The translations under genes were made by a program, and so were the position numbers. Positions 23,017-30,505 of a stretch of 36,117 bases of DNA are shown here, piece after piece. The stretch's first letter is position 1, and every line of letters starts with the position of its first letter. This DNA comes from Paludibacteraceae bacterium (GTDB lineage Bacteria > Bacteroidota > Bacteroidia > Bacteroidales > Paludibacteraceae): assembly GCA_017480285.1 (NCBI GenBank), contig JAFVAX010000023.1, forward strand, positions 1 to 36,117, given 5' to 3'. The notes beneath the pieces are model-generated. The model was not told where the DNA came from. It did not search any database and was given only the letters and a program-made list of their open reading frames with translations.

Positions 23017-23871
23017 TTATTTCAAGTTCAGTAGTGGAACGCTGTTTCCACCCATATATTGTGGCAGTTTGCCATCCCATTTCTCAATAGCATCTTGTCT
23101 TACAAGCAGTTCGTTGAGCGAGGCAGCAACCGTTCGATTGTAATATGCCTCACCATCTGCCTGAATACGAAGAGCTTTGGCTTCTCCTTCGGCTTTTGCT
23201 ATGGCAATCTTTGCATTCGCTTCGGCCTGCTTAACCAAGTTCTCTGCTTTCAATGCTTCCTGTATGGCTTGGTTCTTGGCTTCAATAGCCTGCGAGAGCG
23301 ACTCGGGTGGGGTAATCTGCGAGGTGAACTCCTCAACAATAAAACCTTCATCGTTAAGCGAATGTTCAAGCATAAGCCTTACCTCTGCCTCGAAATGTGC
23401 GCGCGAAGCCATCAGTTCGTCAGATGTATATTTGTTTGCCGTTATACGATAAGCATCATAAATAACGGTGCGCATATACCCAAGCTCAATATCTTCAAGC
23501 GGTTTGCGATATTTGGCAAACACATCAACTGCTTTGTCGCGATTGATACGAAATGCCAAAACCGGATCCATTGAGAACACTGCCGCATCTTTTGTCGTAA
23601 CAGTAAAAGGCGAGTAGTCAACACGCTGTACATAGACGGGGTAGGAATAGACGCTTGTCGTAACAGGATTGAAAAATACCCAACCTGTAACGGGAACGGC
23701 ATCTAACTTGCCTTGGTCTGTCAGTGAAAACTTTTTGAATTTTATGCCCACTTCTGATGTATCAACAACCGTCAAACAAGAAGATATGACAAAAAACAAA
23801 ACGCACGCAACTACTGCAATACCTAAAAAGTATCTGACAAGTTTTGAGTCAATATTTATAGTACCACTCAT
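23017..23871 (-). CDS. SPFH/prohibitin-family membrane protein
   Basis: The 284-residue protein has one N-terminal membrane segment (YFLGIAVVACVLFFVISSCLTVV), then an SPFH domain (~40-200, including DTSEVGIKFKKF and TTKDAAVFSMDPVLAFRI) and a long Ala/Glu-rich coiled coil (AIEAKNQAIQEALKAENLVK, ANAKIAIAKAEGEAKALR). Such proteins form large ring or cage assemblies at the membrane and often modulate AAA proteases such as FtsH. The start at 23871 is preferred over the in-frame ATG at 23916 because that ATG lies inside the -7 promoter element at 23914-23921. The gene diverges from the beta-repeat protein at 24012. Confidence 0.92.
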   Translation of the reverse strand: MSGTINIDSKLVRYFLGIAVVACVLFFVISSCLTVVDTSEVGIKFKKFSLTDQGKLDAVPVTGWVFFNPVTTSVYSYPVYVQRVDYSPFTVTTKDAAVFSMDPVLAFRINRDKAVDVFAKYRKPLEDIELGYMRTVIYDAYRITANKYTSDELMASRAHFEAEVRLMLEHSLNDEGFIVEEFTSQITPPESLSQAIEAKNQAIQEALKAENLVKQAEANAKIAIAKAEGEAKALRIQADGEAYYNRTVAASLNELLVRQDAIEKWDGKLPQYMGGNSVPLLNLK

Positions 23872-23913
23872 AGCAGTTTTAGATTCAATTCTATTGTTTT
23901 TCAAAAAACTTTG

Positions 23914-23945
23914 CAAAAATACACTAAATTTTTCAATTTTGCAAA
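23914..23945 (-). promoter_or_regulatory. Promoter of the SPFH gene
   Basis: On the minus strand this is TTTG (23942-23945), 20 nt, TATTTTTG (23914-23921), an exact consensus match. It fixes the SPFH start at 23871. Its -33 box is only 6 bp from the -33 box of the divergent promoter. Confidence 0.8.
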
Positions 23946-23951
23946 TTTATT

Positions 23952-23982
23952 TTTGAAAAATTGCAAAAAAAATGTACATTTG
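23952..23982 (+). promoter_or_regulatory. Promoter of the small beta-repeat protein
   Basis: TTTG (23952-23955), 19 nt, TACATTTG (23975-23982), an exact consensus match. It lies 29 nt upstream of the ATG at 24012 and back-to-back with the SPFH promoter. Confidence 0.8.
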
Positions 23983-24011
23983 CATTGTTTTGGAACTTAA
24001 AATTATGTTTT

Positions 24012-24350
24012 ATGAAAAGATTGTCAGTGTTTTTGCTTTTTTTGTCGGTTTTTACTTTTTTTCTTTCAGCCGAAGATGTTACCATTGACCGTCAGGATTG
24101 TCAGGTTATAAAAGGCGACAAGACCTATCCGCTTTATGGCAAGGTGAAGATTGTTGAGTATGGTGAGGACTTCAAAGTTGAACTTGTTGAGTACGGCGAA
24201 GATTTGGATGTTAAGGTTGTTGAGTACGGTGCCGATGATTGCGGTGAGGTGAAGTTGGTGGAATACGGGCAGGATGTCAAAGTCAGGGTTGTGGAGTATA
24301 ATGCTGATTTGAAAGTAAAAATTGTAAAATACAGCCCGGGTTTGAAGTAG
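24012..24350 (+). CDS. Small secreted protein with VKxVEYG beta-repeats
   Basis: The protein has 112 residues from the ATG at 24012, which immediately gives a signal peptide (MKRLSVFLLFLSVFTFFLSA). The earlier in-frame start at 23961 lies within the promoter. The mature part is six ~11-residue repeats of the form K-V-K-x-V-E-Y-G-x-D: VKIVEYGEDF, VELVEYGEDL, VKVVEYGADD, VKLVEYGQDV, VRVVEYNADL, VKIVKYSPGL. One unit is widened by a CGE insertion. Alternating hydrophobic and charged residues predict a small stacked beta structure in the periplasm or outside. It recalls the short DUF6150-type repeat proteins of Bacteroidota, a low-confidence match from memory. Function unknown; it shares a regulatory region with the SPFH gene. 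Confidence 0.8.
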   Translation: MKRLSVFLLFLSVFTFFLSAEDVTIDRQDCQVIKGDKTYPLYGKVKIVEYGEDFKVELVEYGEDLDVKVVEYGADDCGEVKLVEYGQDVKVRVVEYNADLKVKIVKYSPGLK

Positions 24351-24384
24351 ATTGCATCTCAACAATAGGGTAGTGTCCCTCTTT

Positions 24385-25119
24385 TTATTTTATTTCTTGA
24401 ACCGATGCCACAACGCACAAGGTGTCGTCTTTGTCGCGAATGACATAATGTACGGTTTGTTGAGGCTCTTCTGAGTCTTGCGTCTTATCTGCCAACCAAC
24501 CGATGTAAGCCATCTCGCCATAGTGCAACTCTTTTGAGTATTTGATGTCAAAGCGGAATTGTTCAAAATCCGACGGCAACTCGCATACATTGAGCATAAA
24601 CTCGATGTATTTGCACGAGTTGCAGTGGCGGTTGTAGTCGATATCGCTATAACGGATAAGGTGTTCGGAGTGTTGCATCAACTCCGGCGGGGTTACTTTA
24701 TGATGCTTTTGTCGCTCAATATCAACGCTTTCGCCATATTGATATTCGGCAAAAACAGGCTGGTCAAAGATGTTTTGTATTGTTCGGTCTGAAAGGTTAA
24801 TAACAGCCCAGTGTGAGCGTGCCTGACCGATGAGTTCATCGCCTGCGTATAGCCGGAAATTACGAATAGAGAGCATGTGCATATTGCTCTGTACCCATGT
24901 CTCGATTTGAAAATCCTCGCCCATCTGCGGCATTCGTTTCATCTCGAGTGAGAGGTTGGTTAGCACCCAAGTCATATTTTGCGGGTGAAGGTAGTGCTGA
25001 CCAAAACCGAACTCGTCGGCATCCAAGCCGGCTGTGTTTAGAAGATAATTTACTAAAGTGTAGAGGCGCAAACGGCTATTACCGTCAACATCTTGGTATT
25101 GAACTGTGTAATGATACAT
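24385..25119 (-). CDS. Acyl-ACP thioesterase
   Basis: The 244-residue protein has two hotdog domains like the FatA/FatB family, which release free fatty acids from acyl carrier protein. The first half starts MYHYTVQYQDVDGNSRLRLY and contains MTWVLTNLSLEM and QIETWVQS. The second half contains YSDIDYNRHCNSCKYIEFML, with the conserved D-x-N-x-H and Cys region where catalytic residues of plant-type thioesterases are found. The start at 25119 is chosen because the next in-frame ATG upstream (25149) lies within the -7 box of the promoter at 25147-25178. It converges with the beta-repeat protein, with only 34 nt between stops and a weak hairpin (AGGG-TAGTGT-CCCT) in between. Confidence 0.9.
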   Translation of the reverse strand: MYHYTVQYQDVDGNSRLRLYTLVNYLLNTAGLDADEFGFGQHYLHPQNMTWVLTNLSLEMKRMPQMGEDFQIETWVQSNMHMLSIRNFRLYAGDELIGQARSHWAVINLSDRTIQNIFDQPVFAEYQYGESVDIERQKHHKVTPPELMQHSEHLIRYSDIDYNRHCNSCKYIEFMLNVCELPSDFEQFRFDIKYSKELHYGEMAYIGWLADKTQDSEEPQQTVHYVIRDKDDTLCVVASVQEIK

Positions 25120-25146
25120 TGTTTGTCTGTTTTTTATAAGGAGTTG

Positions 25147-25178
25147 CAAAGTTAATAAAATATAATCAAAATTACAAA
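25147..25178 (-). promoter_or_regulatory. Promoter of the acyl-ACP thioesterase
   Basis: On the minus strand this is TTTG (25175-25178), 20 nt, TAACTTTG (25147-25154), an exact consensus match. Transcription would start near 25140. Confidence 0.78.
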
Positions 25179-25231
25179 TTTAGCACAAATTTCTCTTTTT
25201 ATGAGTTTTTTAGACATTTTCCAGCAGAAAA

Positions 25232-25263
25232 TTTGCAAATTCGATTTTTTTTGACTACATTTG
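25232..25263 (+). promoter_or_regulatory. Promoter of the structured non-coding RNA
   Basis: TTTG (25232-25235), 20 nt, TACATTTG (25256-25263), an exact consensus match. No start codon with a credible protein follows for over 300 nt, but a strongly folded RNA does. Confidence 0.8.
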
Positions 25264-25269
25264 TGCTGA

Positions 25270-25585
25270 TTTTGTGGTTATGCGGTATTGACCGCGAAAG
25301 ACATATTTATTAAGCGTTTTTGCTTGAAGACGATATTGCTGAAAAACTGGACACTTTTCGCAAATAACTATACGTCGTATCAAGTGAAGATGCTCGCGCA
25401 TAGGCGTGGGCTTTTTCGTTGGGTATTCTGTATAGTTAGGTAGTCCAGTTAATTCCTCAGCAATAGGATATTCAAACTCTTCAAAAAGTTAGGAAAAGTC
25501 TCGCGCTTTTTGCGTATATAGGTTTAATCCCATCGCACAAAGAGTTGGCAAAACGCCAATCTTGTGTGGTGGGATTTGTTGTTTA
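25270..25585 (+). ncRNA. Structured non-coding RNA, about 315 nt, rod-shaped core (6S-like candidate)
   Basis: The RNA starts at a perfect promoter and ends at a strong terminator. The core is a long hairpin of stacked helices. ATTGCTGA (25335-25342) pairs with TCAGCAAT (25457-25464), AACTGGAC (25345-25352) with GTCCAGTT (25443-25450), and AACTATAC (25366-25373) with GTATAGTT (25430-25437). An apical GCTCGCGC-ATAG-GCGTGGGC hairpin lies at 25392-25411. A 13/5-nt asymmetric internal loop separates the second and third helices, giving the helix-bubble-helix form typical of 6S RNA. A 5' hairpin GCGGT-ATTG-ACCGC precedes the core. It lacks tmRNA, RNase P and SRP RNA signatures. Bacteroidales-1 or 6S-Flavo type RNAs are alternatives. 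No protein frame of note overlaps the core. A regulatory leader for the next gene is less likely because of the terminator. Confidence 0.65.
25526..25576 (+). terminator. Long terminator hairpin ending the structured RNA
   Basis: A continuous 15-bp outer helix (25526-25540 with 25562-25576, two G-T pairs), a small internal loop and a 5-bp inner helix (TTGGC/GCCAA) with loop AAAAC are followed by TTGTTGTTT. It is separated from the glycosyltransferase ATG at 25616 by ~40 nt. Confidence 0.8.
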
Positions 25586-25615
25586 AATTATAATTATAAG
25601 AAAAAAGAAAAGGAC

Positions 25616-26548
25616 ATGCTATTATCTGTAGGAATATTAACATATAACCAAGTGCAGTATATCCGGCAATGTTTGGACGCTGTACTGATGCAGGATGTCA
25701 ATTTTGACTATGAGATTGTGGTTGGTGATGATGCGTCTTCGGATGGGACACAGGAAATACTGCGAGAGTATGCCAATCGTTATCCAAATAAGTTTGTTTT
25801 ATTGCTCGGAGAGAAGAACGAAGGAATCTCCATGAACTACAAGAAAGTGCTTTCTGCTAGCAGAGGAAAATATATTGCCCTATGCGAAGGAGATGATTTC
25901 TGGACTGATTCGCGCAAACTGCAAGTGCAAGTGGATTTCTTGGAGAATCATCCTAATTATGGGTTTGTCGGAACATATAACACACTGCTTTTTCCTAATG
26001 GGATAATAAAAGATGATCCATATGATTATTTCCCCGTACCTCAAAAGGAAGGAGATTGGGAATTATATGGAGATGTGTTTGAGTTCGCTAAATATGGTCC
26101 TGTAACAAGAACCGTTTCTTTATGTTTTAGGAGGAAGTTAATAGAGGACTATATACAGTATGTTGGAATGGGAAATGATATGGTTCTGCAAACCATATTA
26201 GCAAAGCACTCATTGTTTGCTAAACAATCGTCTGTGATGTGTGTATATCGTCACGGAGGTGTAAGTACAGATAAGATGAGCATACCGAAACAATTATATT
26301 ACAATAGATGGTATGTAGAGAATCGGCTACTGCAAAAAAAGTTGTTTCCCGAAGAATGTAATTGGGACGAAGATGAACTTGCTGATAGAGAAACATATAT
26401 TTTGCTGAAATATGCGATAAAACATCGGTACGTAAAAGAGGCATTGCAATATAAGAAACAATTAAAGAGTGTAAAGTACAAAAATAAAAGATATTGTAAG
26501 TACTTATTAGGTCGAATTACTTGTTTATTGTTATCCATAAAAATGTGA
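25616..26548 (+). CDS. Family 2 glycosyltransferase
   Basis: The 310-residue GT-A fold enzyme starts MLLSVGILTYNQVQYIRQCL; the in-frame ATG at 25562 falls inside the RNA terminator hairpin and was rejected. It shows the nucleotide-sugar motif IVVGDDASSDGTQEIL and the metal-binding CEGDDFWTD. The part after ~190 is basic and aromatic. It probably transfers a sugar during lipopolysaccharide or capsule synthesis at the cytosolic face of the membrane; the sugar is unknown. Its base composition is noticeably more AT-rich than the housekeeping genes, as for the ATPase genes and glycosyltransferase relics that follow, which fits acquisition by transfer. It is followed directly by the 118-bp duplicated remnant. 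Confidence 0.92.
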   Translation: MLLSVGILTYNQVQYIRQCLDAVLMQDVNFDYEIVVGDDASSDGTQEILREYANRYPNKFVLLLGEKNEGISMNYKKVLSASRGKYIALCEGDDFWTDSRKLQVQVDFLENHPNYGFVGTYNTLLFPNGIIKDDPYDYFPVPQKEGDWELYGDVFEFAKYGPVTRTVSLCFRRKLIEDYIQYVGMGNDMVLQTILAKHSLFAKQSSVMCVYRHGGVSTDKMSIPKQLYYNRWYVENRLLQKKLFPEECNWDEDELADRETYILLKYAIKHRYVKEALQYKKQLKSVKYKNKRYCKYLLGRITCLLLSIKM

Positions 26549-26563
26549 TTCACCTTCCCAATT

Positions 26564-26681
26564 CACATCCTCATGACCCCGACACGCAATGAAGCATTTA
26601 GAATGTAAATGAGTAAAAAACAATATACTGATATAATAACAACCACCCGCAATGAGTGGTTAAAAAGTGATATTTGACATA
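26564..26681 (+). repeat. 118-bp duplicated segment, copy 1, carrying glycosyltransferase 5'-end remnants
   Basis: This segment is repeated at 30242-30360 with a few substitutions and one inserted base. It encodes HILMTPTRNEAFRM-stop, matching the start of the intact gene at 30506 (HIVMTPTRNEA). It then has ATG for MSKKQYTDIITTTRNEWL, another truncated start. Its AACCAC ... GTGGTT hairpin and the closing TTTGACATA are common to both copies. Confidence 0.85.
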
Positions 26682-26708
26682 GTGATAGACAAAAAAAATT
26701 TTTTCGCA

Positions 26709-27896
26709 TCAATACATCATTCCGAATAGCCAAAGCGGGATTTTGTTGCCAATACCCACATCTATTCCGTCTGCGATTATATAGCTGTCTGAAATATCGG
26801 CGATTTGAGTATAGTTTTTGCTTTTTCCTCCTACTTCGAAAAGGTAGTGATTGTCAACTTGCAGGTCCCCGGCTTGGGGCATCGCTAATTTATGAGAACT
26901 AAGCATATTGGATGCGAAAGTTTCGCGCAGAGTACCTAAATCAACATTAGGAGATAAGGCGTACATCAAATTGGTATTGTCAAATAAAATTTTTTCCGGT
27001 TTCTGCAATATTTTCATGCCGGTCGATTTTTGGTACAAACGCCTAATCAGTCCTGCTTTTTGCATCAAATCTAACATCTTGTACACGCTATCTCTGGAGG
27101 ATTCCAATTTCTTTGCTAAATCCGATACATTGAGTGTATATGGGTTGAGTTCTGCCAAGATGCCCAATAGTATCTTTATCTTATACACCAATTCATAAGA
27201 CACATTGGCTATTGCCGGCATCTCTACTTGAATAATGGAATTGACAACATTCTCCAGCCGATTAGCAAAGCCATCTCCTTCTTCTTTATAAAATGGGTAG
27301 TAGCCATGGTTAAGATATGCTTCAAAATACTTAAATACAGGCAGTTGATTTGTGATATGAGCTGCAATAGAAGGATGGTTTTGAAGTATATCAACTAAAG
27401 AAATAGGGGCCAAAATAGCAACTTTTTCCAATTCTAAAAACTCGCGGAAACTTAATCCCAACATTGTATATACTCTACATCTGCGTGATAAATCGGCTTC
27501 TGTCTCGCTTAACTGTAGCATCGAAGATCCTGTAACTACCACATGTAGTTTTGGGTAAGCATCATATATTTCCTTGATTTCTTTATCCCAACCATGGTAT
27601 TTATGTACCTCATCTAAAAACAAATGAGTTACACCATGAGACACGCTATATTCCGCCAAATCAATTATCGAGTGTGTAGCAAACCAAGATTTATCCACGG
27701 AAGCATAGAATGCTTTTGATTTGTCATCAAAAGTGCGCTTGATATGCTGAATAAGCATCGTTGTTTTGCCAACCCCTTTAGGCCCTTTCAGGAGAATAAG
27801 ACGATTATCCCAATTGATTTGGGAATATAGATACCGTATGAAATCTAATGTAACCTCATCCAAAAGATGCAGGTACATGGCGTTTAAGCGTTGCAT
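26709..27896 (-). CDS. AAA+ ATPase (AAA_14 type), possible ATP-dependent regulator
   Basis: The 395-residue protein has Walker A GPKGVGKTT (38-46), Walker B HLFLDEVH (~91-98) and sensor VVVTGSSML (~119). A winged-helix-like domain follows (~255-310, NVSDLAKKLESSRDSVYKML), and a C-terminal part ends in FEVGGKSKNYTQI, a shortened form of the nuclease-like E-x-G/E-V-K region seen in AAA_14/DUF4143 proteins. Members of this group are abundant in Bacteroidales, often solitary, and their role is poorly known. It lies on the minus strand between remains of glycosyltransferase genes, with promoter 27994-28025 and three phased AAGTCAA motifs in its leader. Confidence 0.85.
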   Translation of the reverse strand: MQRLNAMYLHLLDEVTLDFIRYLYSQINWDNRLILLKGPKGVGKTTMLIQHIKRTFDDKSKAFYASVDKSWFATHSIIDLAEYSVSHGVTHLFLDEVHKYHGWDKEIKEIYDAYPKLHVVVTGSSMLQLSETEADLSRRCRVYTMLGLSFREFLELEKVAILAPISLVDILQNHPSIAAHITNQLPVFKYFEAYLNHGYYPFYKEEGDGFANRLENVVNSIIQVEMPAIANVSYELVYKIKILLGILAELNPYTLNVSDLAKKLESSRDSVYKMLDLMQKAGLIRRLYQKSTGMKILQKPEKILFDNTNLMYALSPNVDLGTLRETFASNMLSSHKLAMPQAGDLQVDNHYLFEVGGKSKNYTQIADISDSYIIADGIDVGIGNKIPLWLFGMMY

Positions 27897-27903
27897 AATT
27901 GTG

Positions 27904-27986
27904 TTTTATATAAGTCAATAAATAATGCATTATGTCGATTATAAAAGTCAAATGATACTTATATTTGTGGATTGTAAAAGTCAAAT
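27904..27986. repeat. Three AAGTCAA-type motifs phased at exactly 33 bp
   Basis: GTCA occurs at 27914, 27947 and 27980. The last two sit in a 17-bp direct repeat, GATTATAAAAGTCAAAT (27937-27953) and GATTGTAAAAGTCAAAT (27970-27986), and the first in TATAAGTCAATA. The 33-bp spacing is about three helical turns, so the motifs face the same side of the DNA. They lie between the promoter and start of the ATPase gene. Confidence 0.75.
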
Positions 27987-27993
27987 TTCGCTA

Positions 27994-28025
27994 CAAAGAT
28001 ATAATAAATAAATTAAATATGCAAG
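27994..28025 (-). promoter_or_regulatory. Promoter of the first AAA+ ATPase gene
   Basis: On the minus strand this is CTTG (28022-28025), 20 nt, TATCTTTG (27994-28001). The -7 box is exact and the -33 box has one mismatch. The resulting ~90-nt leader contains the phased motifs at 27904-27986. Confidence 0.65.
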
Positions 28026-28143
28026 AATTTGATAAAATAAAGACTAATGAATGTATCTTTTTGCAAAAAACAAGAGGATTTTAACCATAATGTCTATCAC
28101 TATGGAAAAAATAAAGAATGGCAAATACCTAAATAGTAAAAAT

Positions 28144-28388
28144 ATGAGCAATCAGACAATAAATATCCTTTGTGCTTCAGATGCTAATATTACGCAACCC
28201 CCGAGAAACCATGGAATGTGATGTATTATAAGATGCCATATAAATGGTTGTGGCAAAAATACAAGCGCCTATCACCTTGGTGGTACATCTTGTCATCCAG
28301 ACCTAAGCGCAAGACATTCAATTATCTCATCAAACGCTATCTGCTATGGCCATTAGGCATTATGTATAAAAAACAATATATAGACTAA
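28144..28388 (+). pseudogene. Family 8 glycosyltransferase remnant with large internal deletion
   Basis: The first part (ATG at 28144) reads MSNQTINILCASDANITQPP, typical of the N-terminal sugar-nucleotide region of GT8 enzymes. After about 20 residues the frame is lost. In another frame from 28203 the sequence reads EKPWNVMYYKMPYKWLWQKY and continues RLSPWWYIL to KKQYID-stop, the C-terminal end of the same kind of protein. The 200 or more residues in between are gone and the joint is out of frame. The intact ancestor probably took part in polysaccharide synthesis. Confidence 0.75.
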
Positions 28389-28474
28389 TTTACAAATGCC
28401 ATCATAAACACAAAAACACCTCACGGGAGGTTATCCCGCAAGATGTTCTTTGACATAATGTAATTTGATATAGA

Positions 28475-29812
28475 TTAGAGTAGCGGAGTCATATAAACAG
28501 GCACCATCAAGGTTTCTCCGTCTTTACGCAGATCTTTGGTATAAACTAAGTACCGATTGCCGATGCGAGAGGAGTATTTCTTGCAAAATTCGTCTAACGA
28601 AGTATGGGTTTTATAACCGGATGATTTCACTTCTATCGGACAAATCTTATTACCTCGCGATAACAAGAAATCTATCTCATAATTGTGTTTGGGGTCTTTG
28701 GGAAAGGTATAGTAGAAAAGTTGATTCCCCGATGCCGTTAACATCTGAGCTATCAGGTTTTCATACACATAACCGAGATTGGCATCTAACTTGTCATTAA
28801 GTAATTTGTCATAGATAACATTTTCGGTGAAATCTTTGTCCCAAAAACAAAGTGTAACGAACAAGCCTGTGTCGACGATAAATATCTTATATACATTTAC
28901 ATCTTCGGTAAGCAACATGCCAACATTAGGGTCGTTGGAATGATACGCAACATTTACTGTCATTGAATCCTTCATCATCGCAACTATTTCACTAACGGAA
29001 TCTGCACGGTCGTTTTTCAATACCGTTGATACTTGATAGCGTGACACATTGTTCATGAGTTGAGCAGGAGCCGCTTTGAAAAGCAATTCGGCTTTACCCG
29101 TAGAATCTAATTTCTGGAAATCTTCCAGATATAATTCAATTATTTCACGCTTTGTCTGGTCTACCAAACTAAGGTTAGTGGTGTCCAAATAAGTGTTCAC
29201 GGCTTGTGGCATACCGCCTACCATCATATATAGACGCAGTTCTCGCATCTTGGTTCGTGTAAGTGCATCACCTACGGATATTCTGGCATCCAATTGCTGT
29301 TGTAATAAAGGAATAGTTGCTGTGTCGCCCAATGCCCAACGGAACTCTTCATAATCCATAGGGTACATATTCAAGCGTGTTTCCTCGCTTGGAATGGTGA
29401 TATGTTTTGTATTCTTCTTAATACTTATGAGAGAACCTGTTTCTATATAATCGTAACGCCCATCTTGTACCAAGTACTTGATTGCTTGGCGGGCTTTGGG
29501 GCACTGTTGTATCTCATCAAAGATAATAACAGACTTGCGATTATGTAACACAACCCTGTAATGTTGTTGGAGATAGGTGAAAATATCATTAAGATTATTA
29601 AGATCGTTCCACAAATCAAGGACTTTTTGTTCTGCTTTGTTAAAATCAATGAGAATGTATGACTCATACTCATTTTTGGCGAATTGTTCGGCAATAGTGG
29701 ATTTGCCGATACGGCGTGCACCTTTTATTAACAATGCAGTTTTACCGTTACGCGACTTTTTCCACTCCAGCATTTTGGAGTAGATTTTACGATTAAATAC
29801 TCTTTCTTCCAT
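28475..29812 (-). CDS. AAA+ ATPase with C-terminal DUF4143/nuclease-like domain
   Basis: The protein has 445 residues from the ATG at 29812 (MEERVFNRKIYSKML). The longer in-frame start at 29887 would lie upstream of the promoter at 29836-29867. Walker A is GARRIGKST (31-39), Walker B VIIFDEIQQCP (~97-107), and the sensor region YIETGSLISI. The C-terminal domain holds YEIDFLLSRGNKICPIEVKSSG, the E-x-D ... E-V-K pattern of DUF4143 and PD-(D/E)XK folds. It is a predicted cytosolic ATPase whose target is unknown. It has the same general design as the ATPase at 26709, but the sequences are clearly different, so they are not a recent duplication. It stands alone on the minus strand. Confidence 0.88.
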   Translation of the reverse strand: MEERVFNRKIYSKMLEWKKSRNGKTALLIKGARRIGKSTIAEQFAKNEYESYILIDFNKAEQKVLDLWNDLNNLNDIFTYLQQHYRVVLHNRKSVIIFDEIQQCPKARQAIKYLVQDGRYDYIETGSLISIKKNTKHITIPSEETRLNMYPMDYEEFRWALGDTATIPLLQQQLDARISVGDALTRTKMRELRLYMMVGGMPQAVNTYLDTTNLSLVDQTKREIIELYLEDFQKLDSTGKAELLFKAAPAQLMNNVSRYQVSTVLKNDRADSVSEIVAMMKDSMTVNVAYHSNDPNVGMLLTEDVNVYKIFIVDTGLFVTLCFWDKDFTENVIYDKLLNDKLDANLGYVYENLIAQMLTASGNQLFYYTFPKDPKHNYEIDFLLSRGNKICPIEVKSSGYKTHTSLDEFCKKYSSRIGNRYLVYTKDLRKDGETLMVPVYMTPLL

Positions 29813-29835
29813 GACATAAAATCTTAAAAACGCTA

Positions 29836-29867
29836 CAAAAGTACAACTTTTTTGCGATATTCCCAAA
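29836..29867 (-). promoter_or_regulatory. Promoter of the second AAA+ ATPase gene
   Basis: On the minus strand this is TTTG (29864-29867), 20 nt, TACTTTTG (29836-29843), an exact consensus match. It fixes the gene start at 29812. Confidence 0.78.
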
Positions 29868-29891
29868 TTTCCAACGAAGAAAATCACATTC

Positions 29892-29939
29892 CCCGCAAAT
29901 TTTTATAGCTAAAAAACAACACCACCCGCAAATTTTTAT
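29892..29939. repeat. 15-bp direct repeat, 33 bp apart, upstream of the second ATPase promoter
   Basis: CCCGCAAATTTTTAT occurs at 29892-29906 and 29925-29939. The 33-bp period is the same as that of the unrelated motifs upstream of the other ATPase gene. From here to 30068 I see no gene. Confidence 0.7.
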
Positions 29940-30047
29940 GATTGAATTACCACAAATCCCCAAAATGTTTCTTCTGACTTATAGTAAAAAATTCAAAATA
30001 TCGAATTACATTATGCTAATAATGAAAAAATATAAAAAACTCTAAAA

Positions 30048-30209
30048 GAAAACAATATATAGACTGAGATGATACCTAAAATTATCCATTATTGTTGGTA
30101 CGGTCGGGGAAAATTGTCCTCCGAGATAGAGATGTGTATTTTACCACTCAGATATTGGATGAAGGTAGCGAAATACTTTGGCAATTATATAGGAATATGG
30201 AAAAGATGA
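30048..30209 (+). pseudogene. Glycosyltransferase operon remnant: end of one gene plus N-terminal stub of a GT32-like gene
   Basis: The sequence ending at 30067 reads KRKQYID-stop, the same ending as the GT8 remnant at 28388. One base later an ATG at 30069 opens MIPKIIHYCWYGRGKLSSEI, the typical N-terminus of GT32-like sugar transferases (IPKIIHYCWFG). The frame then drifts away from the family and stops at 30209 after 46 residues. The order of GT8-type end, then GT32-type start shows that these were adjacent genes of one operon. Confidence 0.72.
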
Positions 30210-30241
30210 GCCTTCTCTTTCTATTGATAGGCAGAGTCGTG

Positions 30242-30360
30242 CACATCGTCATGACCCCGACACGCAATGAAGCATTTAGAATGTAAATGAGTAAAAAACA
30301 ATATACTGATATAATAACAACCACCCGCAAGGAGTGGTTATAAAAATGATCTTTGACATA
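30242..30360 (+). repeat. 118-bp duplicated segment, copy 2
   Basis: This is the partner of 26564-26681. It encodes HIVMTPTRNEAFRM-stop then MSKKQYTDIITTTRKEWL-stop, and includes the AACCAC/GTGGTT hairpin. From 30361 to 30505 I see only AT-rich DNA upstream of the intact glycosyltransferase, without a confident promoter. Confidence 0.85.
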
Positions 30361-30505
30361 TTTCAATAATATTTGATATTTCCCAAAAAATGTAACTTTT
30401 ACGGAAATAAATCCAGAAAAGTTGGTATTTTTAGGGATTTTAATCCTTATAAGTAGGTTTAATATTGAAATATGTTTCTAAAAAAGCATAATAAAACAAA
30501 ACTAT

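Noticed and set aside
25270..25585. tmRNA, RNase P RNA or SRP RNA
   Set aside because: No tRNA-like end or tag frame, no RNase P P4 consensus, and no SRP GGAA-tetraloop motif could be found.
25562..25615. Earlier start of the glycosyltransferase at 25562
   Set aside because: The ATG lies in the terminator hairpin of the structured RNA, and the added residues do not belong to the GT2 fold.
26564..26681. Duplicated 118-bp segment as an insertion-sequence end
   Set aside because: There are no terminal inverted repeats and no transposase; the content is explained by truncated glycosyltransferase starts plus a hairpin.
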